Assembly: GCA_903907865.1 (NCBI GenBank)
Contig: CAIVPR010000085.1
Location: forward strand, 115,326-179,325
Origin: an uncultured Acidobacteriia bacterium
GTDB taxonomy: Bacteria > Acidobacteriota > Terriglobia > Bryobacterales > Bryobacteraceae
Length of the DNA stretch: 64,000 nucleotides
Direction: 5' to 3'
Shown: positions 32,683 through 42,569 of the stretch, piece by piece
How positions within the stretch are numbered: the stretch's first letter is position 1
Layout: every line of letters begins with the position of its first letter
Notes under the pieces: generated by a model
The model's database searches: none
What the model saw: only the letters and a program-made list of their open reading frames with translations
What the model was told of the DNA's origin: nothing
Position numbers and translations under genes: made by a program

Positions 32683-35016
32683 TTAATCAACCGCCAACCC
32701 GTTGCCCACCGACGGGCTCAGGAACGGCGGCGGCTGGTAACCGGCCGGCTTTGGCAGTCCGCCGTCCCAAAGGAACGGGGCATTCAGGCCGTCCGAAACT
32801 TGGGCGAAGGAGCCGTTGGCACCGGTGGTGCAACCGCAACCGCCATTGCTGGTAGCTTCATAGAAGATGCCGAAACCGCCGCGGATCACGGTGTTGGACC
32901 GCAAGTTGTAGGCGAATCCAAGCCGCGGTCCGATGTTGCTATAGTCGGTCGGCCAGAAGCGCTTCACGCCCAGCCGGTTCGGCCCGCTGCCCGGGAACAC
33001 GTAGGCACCCGGATAGTTGTTGACCGCCGGATTCGGCGCCGTCAGCGAGACCGAGCCCATCGTCGGCGCAGTCCAATTCAACGGGACCTCGTACCGCAGG
33101 CCCAGGTTCAAAGTCAGCTTCGACGTGATCCGCCAGTTGTCCTGGAAGTAACCGCCGTAGTACTGGTAGGTGATGTTGGCGTCCTGCACCGGCGTTGCGG
33201 CGGCATTGGCCGAGTCCGGCTGGCCCAGCAGGAAGCTGGCGAACGAGTTGCCCGTCGTCGCCGTGGCTCCCGGCAGCGCGGTTTCGTTGCGCGCGAACAC
33301 GTAGGTGCCGTTGGTGCCCGCCAAGTCATGCCCGAAGGTCTGCGGACGCCGGTATTCCCAGCCCATCTTGAACTCGTGCTTGCCCTTGATCCAAGTCAGG
33401 CCCTGCGAAATCTGCGGCGTGTAGTTGTTCTGCCCGCCGTTGTTCACCTTGCCCTGCTGCATGCCCCAGGCCGTGTAGCCGTCGACGGCTGCGAACTGGA
33501 TCACCGGAGTCGCATCCGAATCGCCAGTCAAGCCGGGGAACCCGACCTTCGACGCGAATCCGCTCTGCGCCGGCACGAACCACTGCTGCACCGTCGTCGA
33601 GTAGCCGAACGTGGAGTGCAGGTTCATCGTCGGCGAGATCGTCCAGTCGTGGTTGATCCGGTAGATGTGCGGCTTCTGGTACTGGTTGCCCAACCCGGTT
33701 CCGAGCGGACCGGTGAAGTCCGAGACCGAGTTCGTCAACTGGCTGTCCCAGGATTGGAAGTAGGAAATCCGACTCCGGTCGCTGAAGTTGTGGTCGATCT
33801 TGAACGCCCAGACGTGGTCCGTCACTTGCGACGTGTTCACAAAGGCGTGGTTGTTCGTCAGAGTCGACCCGGTCGGAGCTGGAATCGACGACAGGATAGC
33901 CGACGAAATCTTGCTGAACCGGCTGGAGGGGATCACCGAGTTCGGGAACGGCGTGCGCGTCAGCGTCGAGCCGGAACCCGAAGTTGTCGCCGGGTCGTAG
34001 ATCACCTGCGAAACCTGCGAGAAGTTGCCGCCCACCATCTGCGCCGTCGGAACGGTATTGACAGTGGCCCCCGGACTCACCGGGCGAAGGTCGTTGTCGC
34101 TGGTGAAATAGAAGAAGGTCTTGTTCCGGCCGTTGTAGATCTTGGGGATGTAGACCGGTCCGCCTACACCGCCGGACGTCGCATTGAGGCGGTCCTTGGG
34201 ACGGAATCCGGGGGCGTTGTTCCGGTTCTGGTTGACGCTCCAACCGGCTGCTTCCCAGATGTCCCGGCGCATGTTGTACGCCCAGGTCCCGTGGATGTCG
34301 TTGGTGCCCGAGCGCGTCGTGAAGATCTCGATGCCGCCGCCCACACGTCCATACTCCGCCGTGTACGTGCCAACCAGCAACTTCACTTCGCTGAACGCCT
34401 CGGCCGACGGCGGATTGAAGACCGTGCCGCCCGATTCCGGGATCACGTTGCTGGTGCCGTCGATCAACTGCTCGCGCGAGCGGCCTGTCGAACCAGCAAT
34501 GCTCGTCTCGCCGCCGCTGTTCACACCGGCCATGTAGCCGAGGAACGCCGACGGATTCTGCAAGCCGCCGCTCCAAAGAGGCAGCGTCTGGTACATCTTC
34601 GGGGTCAGCGATTGGCCCCGTTCACTCGTTTCCGTGTCCAACTGCGACTGGTTGGCCGCGACTTCGACGCTCTGCGCCACGTCGCCGATCTGCAACGGCA
34701 GGTCCACGGTGGACCGCTGGGCGATGAACACCTGAATTTCGGTGCGCACCAGCTTCTTGAACCCGCTCTTGCTGGCTGTGATCGTCCAGATGCCGGTCGG
34801 AAGGTTCGGGAATACGTAATTCCCGGACTCCGAGGAGACAGTGTGGAGCGTGGTTCCGCTCGACACCAGTGTGGCGTCGACGGCGGCTCCTGGTACTGCT
34901 GCGTTGTTGGGGTCGAGCACGGAGCCCGACAGCGATCCTGTCTGGGATTGGCCAAAAGCGGCTGCAGCGCAGAGGCTGGCAGCAAGCGCGGCGCGTGCGA
35001 GGGTTCTTGCAAACAT
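32683..35016 (-). pseudogene. TonB-dependent receptor (Oar-like), N-terminal part
   Basis: 777 codons from ATG 35016. Signal peptide (MFARTLARAALAASLCAAAAFG), then a carboxypeptidase-regulatory-like domain (GSLSGSVLDPNNAAVPGAAVDATLVSS, 25-105), a plug domain (SREQLIDGTSNVIPESGG) and barrel strands. The reading stops at TAA 32683-32685 within the barrel (GNGLAVD-stop-MGPTFGKAP), where related receptors usually have a tyrosine. Intact Oar-like receptors run about 1100 residues; here 777+1+364 = 1142. Such receptors import oligosaccharides or peptides. It has a strong promoter and terminator, which suggests recent inactivation, readthrough or a base error. Confidence 0.8.
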
Positions 35017-35080
35017 GGGTGGGACCCTGTTCCTTTCGTTAACTCTGATTTTGAAAACGAGACGACTAATTTTAATGAAG

Positions 35081-35109
35081 ACTATACGATGCCGTCACAC
35101 AGAAGTCAA
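35081..35109 (-). promoter_or_regulatory. Sigma-70 promoter of the TonB receptor gene
   Basis: On the reverse strand TTGACT (35104-35109) and TATAGT (35081-35086) are separated by exactly 17 nt. The transcript would start near 35074, leaving a leader of about 58 nt with an AAAGGAACAGGG ribosome site before ATG 35016. Confidence 0.75.
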
Positions 35110-35229
35110 GGCATCTCGCCCCAAAGGTGTCACCGCGCTGAAGGGCCGCGGCGGGCCACTCGTAGTGTCGCAGATCCATGCCCGTGTGGGCGCAGTCTCC
35201 CCCCAAGCGATAATAATCCAAGCACTCAA

Positions 35230-37842
35230 ATGAAACAGCGTCCCAACGCGAAGAAGGATCCGACCCCCACCACGGCACCCGCCGGGATCCGTCAACTGAT
35301 CGCTGACGGCAAATACAAACTCGCGCTGGACGCGGCCAAGGACTTCCACCGGGCGAGCCCCGGCCCCGAATCGGAAGCCCTGCTGATCGACGCCTACTCC
35401 GCCCGGATCGACGCCCTCGCCGCTCACGGCATGGAACAGGAAGCGGCATCGCTCCGCAAGCTTGTCCTCGAGCGCTTTCCGGACGCAGGTCCCCGGCTCG
35501 CCGGCTCAACGGCCGACAGCGTCGACGACCTCCTCCGCCCGCTCGCCGACCCCGCCCTGACCGCCGAAGTCCGCAAGGAAGTCGAACAGCGGATCCGCAC
35601 CGACGCCTGGAACCTCGCCGCCATAGCCGAGTCCACCGTCCTGCCTCCCGACCACCCCCTCCGGGCCGCCGCCGCCGCCCTCGACAAGGCCTTCGTCGCC
35701 GTTACCAGCCGCAACGTCACGGATGACGAGCTCCTGCTGCCCGAAGTCTCCCATCGCAGCCCACTCTCCCCGTGGAAGCTGCTCATCCGCGCCATCGCCG
35801 AATTCCACCGCGGCGACGACGCCAAATGCCGCGACTCTCTTGCCTTGGTCAACCCCGATTCCGCTCCCGCGAGGCTTGTCCCTGCCCTCGCGCGTCTCGC
35901 CGGGGAAAAAGGCGACACCGCGCTTTCCCCCTCGGCAGCCAAGCTCGTCGATAACTTCGGCAGCAAAACCGGTGCGCTCAAGGCCGCCTTGGCCAAACTC
36001 CAGGACCAGTTCGACAACGAGGCGCCCAATCCCGAAATCTATAAGACGCTGCAGGCAGTCACGGCCGAGGCCAAGCGGACGGCTCCCGACGTCTGGGAAC
36101 GCATCAAGAGGTTCATCTTCATCCGGGGCTCGGTGGAGGGCATCACCGAGGAACGGATCGTTTCCGGCATCGGCGGGCTCGGAAAGGTCGACACCGAGAC
36201 CCTGCGCCTTCTCGCCCGGGGCTACGAGGATGCACGCAACTCCGAGTTCTTCCCCGACGCCTGCATCGCGTGGCACGAGTTCCTCGATGCCTCGTTCAAG
36301 GACGGAAAATTGGCCCCGCGCAGCGTTGAAGCCGCTGCCGTGTACCTCCACATGGCCGGACTTCTTGCCAAGTCCGACCCGGCCAACGTCGAAGGCGTCT
36401 GGCTCGACGAACGTCGCAACGGCACGCCAGACCTATACTTCATGGAGGCGGACTCCCTGTTCAGCCGGGCCTGCGCCATCGACCCCCACTCCGCAGCCTT
36501 CTCGCAATGGCTCCGCTGGACCTCCAACAGCGACCACCCCAACAAGGACAGCGTCAAGGTGGCCGAAACCTGGCACAAGGCGCTCCCCCGCGACATCGAG
36601 CCCCTCCTCTTCCTCATGGACAAGGCCGACGAGCGCAACGCCTTCAAGAAGGCACTCGACTACCTCCAGAAGGCCGAGGGGATAGACCAGGTCAATACCA
36701 AGGTCCGCGCAGCCCGCCTACGTTTGTTGGCCCGCGCTGTCACAGGCCACCTGAAGCGCCGGAAACCCGCCCTCGCCGCGGAAAAGCTGAGGATCCTCTC
36801 CGAGCTTCCCGCCGCCAACCAAGGCGACCGGCCCTTGATGCTGGAAGCCTTGGCTTGGCGCATTGCCCTCGACCTCGACGACCTGGCTGGAGCGAAAGCC
36901 CGCGTGGCGGCTGTCGCGACAGCTCTTGGCGAAGACGGTACCCGCTTCCTCCTCAACACCGTCTGCAACACCATCTCCGCACCCCCGGAAATGCCGCCCA
37001 ACAAGCAGCGCAAGGGCGTGCCGCCGGACTTCCTCACGGCCTTGGCGCGCGTGGCCATCATCTCTCCGGAGTTCGGCATGGAGGACATTTGGGTCACCGT
37101 CCCCGACCTTAAGGACGCCGCCGCGCAGATCAAGAAGGACGGCGCATCCTTGTCCACCGACCACCTGCTGGCTCTCGGCCGGGTCGGCGAGGACTTCGAC
37201 TGGCGGGAACTCTCTCACGCAGTCACCGTGGCCGGCCTGGGGCGCAGTCCCGAGTCCGACCCGGCCTTCCTCTTGCTCCGCGCCGTCTGCCTTCCTGGCG
37301 GCCCCGATCGCCGCGATATCTGTGCGCAGGCCGCGGCTGTGCTCGGTCGCGAGCAAAGGAACGACGCCGTGGTCACCGAGGCGTTGGAATTCCGCAGCAC
37401 CTTCTTCGGCCCCTCGCTCGCGAACATGACAGTCGAGCAGGCGCGCGAGGTTGCCCGCAAGGAGAAGGAGGCGCGTTCCTTCCCCAAATACGGCGACCGG
37501 GGTCCCGACTACCGCGATCTGATCGAGGCCCGCTGCGACTGTCCCGCCTGCCGCCGCAAACGCGGCGAGTCCATCTCGCCCGAGCAGGAAGAGCGGTGGT
37601 ACGACGAAGCGGCAGAGGATCTCGACGCGTCTCCAGCCTTCGACGACGATATGGAGGAGGAATTGCGCAGCGCCTTCTTCCGGCTCGTTCCCTCCGGCAT
37701 CCCGCCCGAAGTCGCCCGCAGCATGTTTGACATCTTCCGGACAGGCATGCGGGAAGGGATTCCACCGGAACTGGTCATGTCCCAGATGAGGAAGATGTTA
37801 GGACAAGAGGAACGGGCGGGCAAGAAGGGGAAACGCGGATGA
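35230..37842 (+). CDS. Large helical-repeat protein of the Hsp70 operon
   Basis: 870 residues from ATG 35230; the frame is open far upstream, but only as the antisense of the TonB gene. The chain is mainly alpha-helical with TPR-like pieces: IRQLIADGKYKLALDAAKDFHRASPGPESEALLIDAYSARIDALAAHGMEQEAASLRKLVLERFPDAG, and ALDYLQKAEGIDQVNTKVRAARLRLLARA. Near the C-terminus is a cysteine cluster (EARCDCPACRRKRGES) that could bind zinc, then a helix pair (IPPEVARSMFDIFRTGMREGIPPELVMSQMRK). No enzymatic motif. Its stop overlaps the J-like gene (ATGA). I infer a scaffold or client adaptor for the Hsp70 encoded downstream. A GATAAT lies 15 nt before the ATG. Confidence 0.72.
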   Translation: MKQRPNAKKDPTPTTAPAGIRQLIADGKYKLALDAAKDFHRASPGPESEALLIDAYSARIDALAAHGMEQEAASLRKLVLERFPDAGPRLAGSTADSVDDLLRPLADPALTAEVRKEVEQRIRTDAWNLAAIAESTVLPPDHPLRAAAAALDKAFVAVTSRNVTDDELLLPEVSHRSPLSPWKLLIRAIAEFHRGDDAKCRDSLALVNPDSAPARLVPALARLAGEKGDTALSPSAAKLVDNFGSKTGALKAALAKLQDQFDNEAPNPEIYKTLQAVTAEAKRTAPDVWERIKRFIFIRGSVEGITEERIVSGIGGLGKVDTETLRLLARGYEDARNSEFFPDACIAWHEFLDASFKDGKLAPRSVEAAAVYLHMAGLLAKSDPANVEGVWLDERRNGTPDLYFMEADSLFSRACAIDPHSAAFSQWLRWTSNSDHPNKDSVKVAETWHKALPRDIEPLLFLMDKADERNAFKKALDYLQKAEGIDQVNTKVRAARLRLLARAVTGHLKRRKPALAAEKLRILSELPAANQGDRPLMLEALAWRIALDLDDLAGAKARVAAVATALGEDGTRFLLNTVCNTISAPPEMPPNKQRKGVPPDFLTALARVAIISPEFGMEDIWVTVPDLKDAAAQIKKDGASLSTDHLLALGRVGEDFDWRELSHAVTVAGLGRSPESDPAFLLLRAVCLPGGPDRRDICAQAAAVLGREQRNDAVVTEALEFRSTFFGPSLANMTVEQAREVARKEKEARSFPKYGDRGPDYRDLIEARCDCPACRRKRGESISPEQEERWYDEAAEDLDASPAFDDDMEEELRSAFFRLVPSGIPPEVARSMFDIFRTGMREGIPPELVMSQMRKMLGQEERAGKKGKRG

Positions 37843-38132
37843 CGGAACTCGAAGCAATGGCATTGCTGGGGATCGGCGCGGACGCCGGAGAGGACGCCGT
37901 CCGGGCGGCGTACTTGCGCAAGGTCTCCGAGTTTCCCCCGGAACGCGACCCCGAACAGTTCGAGAAAATCCGCGACGCCTATGCCATGCTGCGCGACCGC
38001 CGGGCCCGGGCGCAAAACATCCTGCGCGACGGCAATCCCTTGCCGAAACTGGATACCCTGCTGGACGACGTGGTCCGGAAGCGCGATTTCGTGGGCCCCA
38101 AGCTATGGCGCGAGGTCTTGAAGAGCAAATGA
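37839..38132 (+). CDS. J-domain-like protein without HPD
   Basis: 97 residues. The first 50 resemble a J-domain: ALLGIGADAGEDAVRAAYLRKVSEF, PPERDPEQFEKIRDAYAMLRD. Helix II, the loop and helix III are in place, but the essential HPD is replaced by FPPERDP. Degenerate relatives with HPPE are known. HPD is needed to stimulate the ATPase of classical DnaK, so this protein may work differently or only with its dedicated partner. The remaining 45 residues are helical (LDDVVRKRDFVGPKLWREVL). It overlaps both neighbours by ATGA. Confidence 0.75.
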   Translation: MTELEAMALLGIGADAGEDAVRAAYLRKVSEFPPERDPEQFEKIRDAYAMLRDRRARAQNILRDGNPLPKLDTLLDDVVRKRDFVGPKLWREVLKSK

Positions 38133-38854
38133 ATCGCGACGAAATCCTCAGGCGCTTCGAGGGCGTGCTGGATGCAGCCCTGGCGGACGAGGACTCACCG
38201 GTTGGAATCCCCGTGGAATTGCTCGGCGAGCCCGCGGACAACGCCGCCCGCTGCGATTCGTACGCGCTCTGGGCCGCCACCACAGCTTTGACCCAGGAGG
38301 TCCGACTGCAAGGCCGGGCGTTCCAGGATTTGGGCCGGACGCTCGACGGGCACACCGAAAAGGTGGCGTCGGAACTCAAGGCCGCCTATGCGGAGCGCGA
38401 AAAACTGCTTCGGGCGGACGCCGAACGCCGTGCACGCAAGGAGGTTCTCGGCCAGTTGATCGACCTCCGCGACCGATTGGTGCGCGGCTTGGAGTCGGCA
38501 CGGGTGGCCCTCGTCACCTCCAAGACCCCGCCCCGGACCCAGACATTTCTCGAACGCCTCGTCGGTGCGGAAACTGTGGTCACCGGTCCCGGAACCGACG
38601 CGGTTGGTGCCCTGATCCGGGGCTACGAGTTGGGCTTGGACCGGCTCGACCAGTCGCTGGAGGAATTCGGGGCGCTCGAAATCCACTGCGAGAAGCAGAT
38701 GTTCGACCCCCGGCGCATGAACGCGATCGAGACCGAGGTTTCGGTATCGGCACCCGAAGGCACCGTTCTGGAGGTCTACCGGAGCGGCTACGAGTGGGAA
38801 GGTGAAGTCTTCCGCACCGCGCAAGTCAAAGTGGCCAAAGGCCAGGCAGGATAA
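38129..38854 (+). CDS. GrpE-like nucleotide exchange factor
   Basis: 241 residues from ATG 38129, which overlaps the J-like stop. It has a long helical middle (LKAAYAEREKLLRADAERRARKEVLGQLIDLRDRLVRGLESARVAL) and the C-terminal GrpE beta-domain, IETEVSVSAPEGTVLEVYRSGYEWEGEVFRTAQVKVAKG, which matches the GrpE pattern (V.EV...GY...G.V.R.A.V.V). GrpE releases ADP from Hsp70. The N-terminus (about 90 residues) is unusual. It is 9 nt ahead of the Hsp70 gene. Confidence 0.82.
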   Translation: MNRDEILRRFEGVLDAALADEDSPVGIPVELLGEPADNAARCDSYALWAATTALTQEVRLQGRAFQDLGRTLDGHTEKVASELKAAYAEREKLLRADAERRARKEVLGQLIDLRDRLVRGLESARVALVTSKTPPRTQTFLERLVGAETVVTGPGTDAVGALIRGYELGLDRLDQSLEEFGALEIHCEKQMFDPRRMNAIETEVSVSAPEGTVLEVYRSGYEWEGEVFRTAQVKVAKGQAG

Positions 38855-38863
38855 TTACAAGTT

Positions 38864-40690
38864 ATGGCAGATCTTATCGTCGGTATCGATCTGGGGACGA
38901 CGAACTCTGAAGTGGCCTCCTTCGTCGACGGCCGAGTGCAAATTCTGGGCCCAGGGAACGGCGTGTTGCCTTCCTGTGTCGGCTTTTCCGCGAGTGGCGA
39001 ACTGCTGGTGGGCGAAAGCGCCCGCAACCAGTTGGCGCTGTACCCTGAGCGGACGGTCCGCAGCATCAAGCGCAGGATGGGCAGCGGCGAGACCGTCATG
39101 CTCGCCGGAAAGTCATTCACGCCGCCCGAAATCTCGTCGTTGATCCTGCGGGAACTGGCTGGCTGGGCGAAATCGGCCCTCGGCGAGACCCCAAACAAGG
39201 CCGTCATCACTGTCCCGGCATATTTTTCTGACGCCCAGCGCGCCGCGACGCGTGAAGCGGGCGCCTTGGCCGGCTTGGAAGTGGTCCGCATTCTGAACGA
39301 GCCGACCGCCGCCAGCTTGGCGTACGGTTATGCGGGCGGCGGGCGCCACACCGCCTTGGTTTACGATTTGGGCGGCGGCACTTTCGACGTTTCCGTGGTC
39401 TCCGTCGAGGGCGACGTCACCGAAGTCCTCGCCAGCCACGGCAACAACCGGCTTGGCGGCGACGATTTCGACGACCTTTTGGCCGCCCACCTCGCCCGCG
39501 AGTTCGAAAAGCAGCACGGCATCGACGTCCGCCAAGGCAACAACCCCGGTGCCAAGGCCCGGCTCTGGTGGGCTGCGGAAGAGGCGAAGAAGCGCCTCAG
39601 CTCGGAGGTCTACGTCCAGATTCGCGAGGAGTCGGTTCTCATGCGGAACGGACGCCCCCTCCACTTGGAAATGGAGATCTCGCGCCATGACTACGAGGAC
39701 ATGATCCGCGCGCTGGTGGAATCGACGCTCGACAGCGTGTCCAAGGCGCTCTCCGATTCCGGCCGCCGCCCCGGCGACATGGACGCGGTGCTGCTGGTGG
39801 GCGGGTCCACCCGGACTCCGCTGGTGTTCGAAATGCTGCGGGAGCGCATCGGCATCGAGCCGCGCCAGGACGTCCACCCCGATTTGTGCGTGGCGCTGGG
39901 TGCCGGCGTGATGGCGTCGCGGCTTTCCGGGCGCGATGCGGGGCGGGTTCTGGTGGATGTCTCGCCCTACTCGTTCGGAATTTCCTTCCTCGGCGAACGC
40001 GGCGGGGTGCCCTATCCCCATTGCTTCCGTCCGATCATCCGCCGCAACACCCCGCTCCCCCTCACCCGGAGCGAGGAGTACTCCACCAGTCACCCGTTCC
40101 AGACCGAGGTCGACCTCCACATCTTCCAAGGCGAGGACGACGACGCGCTCAAGAACATCCCGGTCGGCGATTTCACCATTGAAGGTTTGACCAGCCTGTC
40201 GAGCTCCAACGAGATCATCTGCAAGATGCGCCTCGATTTGGACGGCATCCTGGAAATCACGGCTGTCGAAAAGCGCACCGGCAAGTCCAAGCGCATCACC
40301 ATCGACAACGCCCTGAAGGCCAAGAGCGACGACGAAATCCGCGAGGCCCGGAAGCGCCTTGAGGAGATGTACCGGTCTCGCGGAGAAGAGCACGACCACG
40401 AACACCACGATCATGGCCACGAGCACGAGTTCGAGGAGGCGGGGGAACTGGTCGAGTCCGAGATGGAGGCGGCCTTCCGTGAGCCCTTGCCAGGCGAGGA
40501 AGCCGCGTTGTATCTAGTGGAACGGTGCCGCAACCTGCTGGACCGCATGCATGCCGAGGACCGCGAAGAGGCCATCGAGCTCAACGAACGGATCCATGAC
40601 GCGGTGGCTGCTGGCGACGTCGCGACCATGAACGAGGCCGCTCGCGGCCTCAAGGAACTGCTCTTCTTCATGGAGGGGCGGCCGAATTGA
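38864..40690 (+). CDS. Hsp70-family chaperone (HscC-like) with His-rich linker
   Basis: 608 residues. The nucleotide-binding domain (1-380) is complete: VGIDLGTTNSEVASF, VITVPAYFSDAQRAATREAG, ILNEPTAASLAYG, LVYDLGGGTFDVSVV and VLLVGGSTRTP. The substrate-binding beta domain includes YSFGISFLGE, IIRRNTPLPLTRSEEYST and ILEITAVEKRTGKSKRI. The lid has a histidine-rich insert (EHDHEHHDHGHEHEFEE, about residues 509-525). It is shorter than DnaK and lacks the EEVD-like DnaK tail, resembling HscC. Its stop overlaps the TTG of the zinc-ribbon gene. The genes around it encode a full dedicated chaperone machine. Confidence 0.9.
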   Translation: MADLIVGIDLGTTNSEVASFVDGRVQILGPGNGVLPSCVGFSASGELLVGESARNQLALYPERTVRSIKRRMGSGETVMLAGKSFTPPEISSLILRELAGWAKSALGETPNKAVITVPAYFSDAQRAATREAGALAGLEVVRILNEPTAASLAYGYAGGGRHTALVYDLGGGTFDVSVVSVEGDVTEVLASHGNNRLGGDDFDDLLAAHLAREFEKQHGIDVRQGNNPGAKARLWWAAEEAKKRLSSEVYVQIREESVLMRNGRPLHLEMEISRHDYEDMIRALVESTLDSVSKALSDSGRRPGDMDAVLLVGGSTRTPLVFEMLRERIGIEPRQDVHPDLCVALGAGVMASRLSGRDAGRVLVDVSPYSFGISFLGERGGVPYPHCFRPIIRRNTPLPLTRSEEYSTSHPFQTEVDLHIFQGEDDDALKNIPVGDFTIEGLTSLSSSNEIICKMRLDLDGILEITAVEKRTGKSKRITIDNALKAKSDDEIREARKRLEEMYRSRGEEHDHEHHDHGHEHEFEEAGELVESEMEAAFREPLPGEEAALYLVERCRNLLDRMHAEDREEAIELNERIHDAVAAGDVATMNEAARGLKELLFFMEGRPN

Positions 40691-40983
40691 CCGAATCCGG
40701 CAAATGTCCGGTCTGCCGCGCGAAGTTCCGGGGGGCCGTGGAGTGTTCCCGCTGCGGCGCGGATCTTCGCCCGCTGATGCGGCTGGCGCTGGAGGCGTGG
40801 AAGTTGCGGTCGGAAGCCCGCCGCGCCTTGGCTGCGGGCGACTTGGGGCTAGCCCTCGATTTCGCGGCCGAGGCCGAGCGCACGCAATCCACGCCCTCCG
40901 GGGCCATGTTGGTGGCATTGTGCAACTGGCTCGACCAACCTGCGCCGTCTGCTAGCTTAGGCACATGCGGCGAACTCCCGTAA
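40687..40983 (+). CDS. Zinc-ribbon protein of the Hsp70 operon
   Basis: 98 residues from TTG 40687 (TTGA overlap with the Hsp70 stop). Four cysteines form a zinc ribbon (CPVCRAKF and CSRCGADL, residues 7-26), followed by a helix-hairpin ([38 protein letters not shown]) of TPR-like form. It may be a co-chaperone. The 3' end overlaps pgi by 19 nt. Part of the operon by overlap, with no known family name. Confidence 0.65.
   Translation: MTESGKCPVCRAKFRGAVECSRCGADLRPLMRLALEAWKLRSEARRALAAGDLGLALDFAAEAERTQSTPSGAMLVALCNWLDQPAPSASLGTCGELP
40953..40958 (+). promoter_or_regulatory. Putative -10 box TAGCTT before pgi
   Basis: TAGCTT is 6 nt before ATG 40965 and inside the zinc-ribbon gene. It could give pgi its own leaderless transcript. 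Confidence 0.3.
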
Positions 40984-42560
40984 CCCAACTGCCGGCGTGG
41001 CTCGCGCTCGGCTCGCACTCGGCGGCATTGAAGTCGCTCCACCTCCGCGACCTGTTCGCGTCGGACCCCGGACGCGCGGAACGGTTCTCCGTAAAGGCCG
41101 AGGGCCTGTTCCTCGACTACTCCAAGAACCGGATCACCGACGAGACGCTTGGGCTGTTGCTGCAACTGGCGCGCGAATCGGGGTTGGCCGAATCGATAGA
41201 GGCAATGTTCCGGGGCGACGCGATCAATCTGACCGAGAACCGGTCCGTGCTGCATACCGCCTTGCGCGCCCCGAAGGGTGCGGAAATCCTGTCGGGCGGG
41301 GTGAACGTGGTGCCGGAGGTCCATGCGGTCCTCGACAAGATGGAGGATTTCGCGGAGCGAGTGCGGTCCGGCGCATGGACTGGACACACAGGCAAGCGGG
41401 TGCGGACGGTGGTGAATGTGGGAATTGGCGGATCGGATTTGGGCCCGGTGATGGCGTACGAGGCGCTGCGTCACTACTCGGACCGGGACTTGCAATTCCG
41501 ATTCGTCTCCAACGTGGACGGGACGGATTTCGCGGAGGCCGTGCGGGATCTGGACGCATCGGAAACGCTGTTCCTGGTGGCGTCGAAGACCTTCACGACG
41601 CTGGAAACGATGACCAACGCGCAGTCGGCGCGGCAGTGGCTGGTGGGCGAACTGGGCGACGAGTCTGCGGTCGCCAAGCACTTCGTGGCGATTTCGACCA
41701 ACGCCAAGGAGGTCTCGAAGTTCGGCATCGACACGGCCAACATGTTCGGATTCTGGGACTGGGTCGGCGGGCGGTATTCGATGGATTCGGCGATCGGGCT
41801 TTCGACGATGATCGCCATCGGCGGCGCGAACTTCCGCGAGATGCTGGCGGGCTTCCACGCCATGGACGTCCACTTCCGCACCACGCCGTTCGAGCGGAAT
41901 CTGCCGGTGTTGATGGGGATGCTGGGGGTTCTTTACACGAACTTCTTCGACGCGCAGACGGCGGCGGTGCTGCCATACGACCAGTATTTGAAGCGCTTCC
42001 CTGCCTACCTCCAGCAGTTGACGATGGAGAGCAACGGGAAATCGGTCACGCTGGACGGCGTGGCGGTGGACTACGAGACCGGGGCGATCTATTGGGGAGA
42101 GCCGGGGACCAACGGGCAACACTCCTTCTACCAGTTGATCCACCAGGGGACGAAGTTGATCCCGTGCGATTTCATCGGTTTCGCGAATTCGCTGAACCCG
42201 CTGGGAGCCCACCACGACATTCTGGTGGCAAATCTGTTGGCGCAGGCCGAGGCGCTGGCGTTTGGGAAGACGTCGGACCAGCCCCACCGCAACTTCACAG
42301 GCAACCGGCCGTCGAACATGATCCTGGCGGAGCGTTTGACGCCGGGGATCCTGGGCAAGCTGGTCGCGCTTTACGAGCACGCCGTGTTCGCCCAGGGCAT
42401 CGTCTGGCAGATCAATTCATTCGACCAGTGGGGCGTGGAACTGGGCAAGGTGCTCGCGATGAAGATCGTGCCGGAGTTGCAGGCCACCGGAGACCCGGAG
42501 TTGGGTCACGACGCGTCCACCAATGCTCTCATTCGCTGGTACCGGGGCCATCGGGCTTAG
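40965..42560 (+). CDS. pgi: Glucose-6-phosphate isomerase
   Basis: 531 residues. PGI signatures: [88 protein letters not shown] and [12 protein letters not shown]. It interconverts glucose-6-P and fructose-6-P in glycolysis and gluconeogenesis. The ATG lies within the zinc-ribbon gene, so it may be transcribed with the Hsp70 operon as well as from its own close promoter. Confidence 0.96.
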   Translation: MRRTPVTQLPAWLALGSHSAALKSLHLRDLFASDPGRAERFSVKAEGLFLDYSKNRITDETLGLLLQLARESGLAESIEAMFRGDAINLTENRSVLHTALRAPKGAEILSGGVNVVPEVHAVLDKMEDFAERVRSGAWTGHTGKRVRTVVNVGIGGSDLGPVMAYEALRHYSDRDLQFRFVSNVDGTDFAEAVRDLDASETLFLVASKTFTTLETMTNAQSARQWLVGELGDESAVAKHFVAISTNAKEVSKFGIDTANMFGFWDWVGGRYSMDSAIGLSTMIAIGGANFREMLAGFHAMDVHFRTTPFERNLPVLMGMLGVLYTNFFDAQTAAVLPYDQYLKRFPAYLQQLTMESNGKSVTLDGVAVDYETGAIYWGEPGTNGQHSFYQLIHQGTKLIPCDFIGFANSLNPLGAHHDILVANLLAQAEALAFGKTSDQPHRNFTGNRPSNMILAERLTPGILGKLVALYEHAVFAQGIVWQINSFDQWGVELGKVLAMKIVPELQATGDPELGHDASTNALIRWYRGHRA

Positions 42561-42569
42561 CCGGGCGGA

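Noticed and set aside
31579..37842. A 2087-codon open frame on the + strand across the TonB receptor and the repeat protein
   Set aside because: Only the part from ATG 35230 is a gene. The first 1217 codons are the antisense of the receptor, rich in Arg/His/Pro, and remain open only because of high-GC codon bias.
40668..42380. A 570-codon open frame antisense to pgi
   Set aside because: Antisense artefact of a strongly biased coding sequence; pgi is unmistakable on the + strand.
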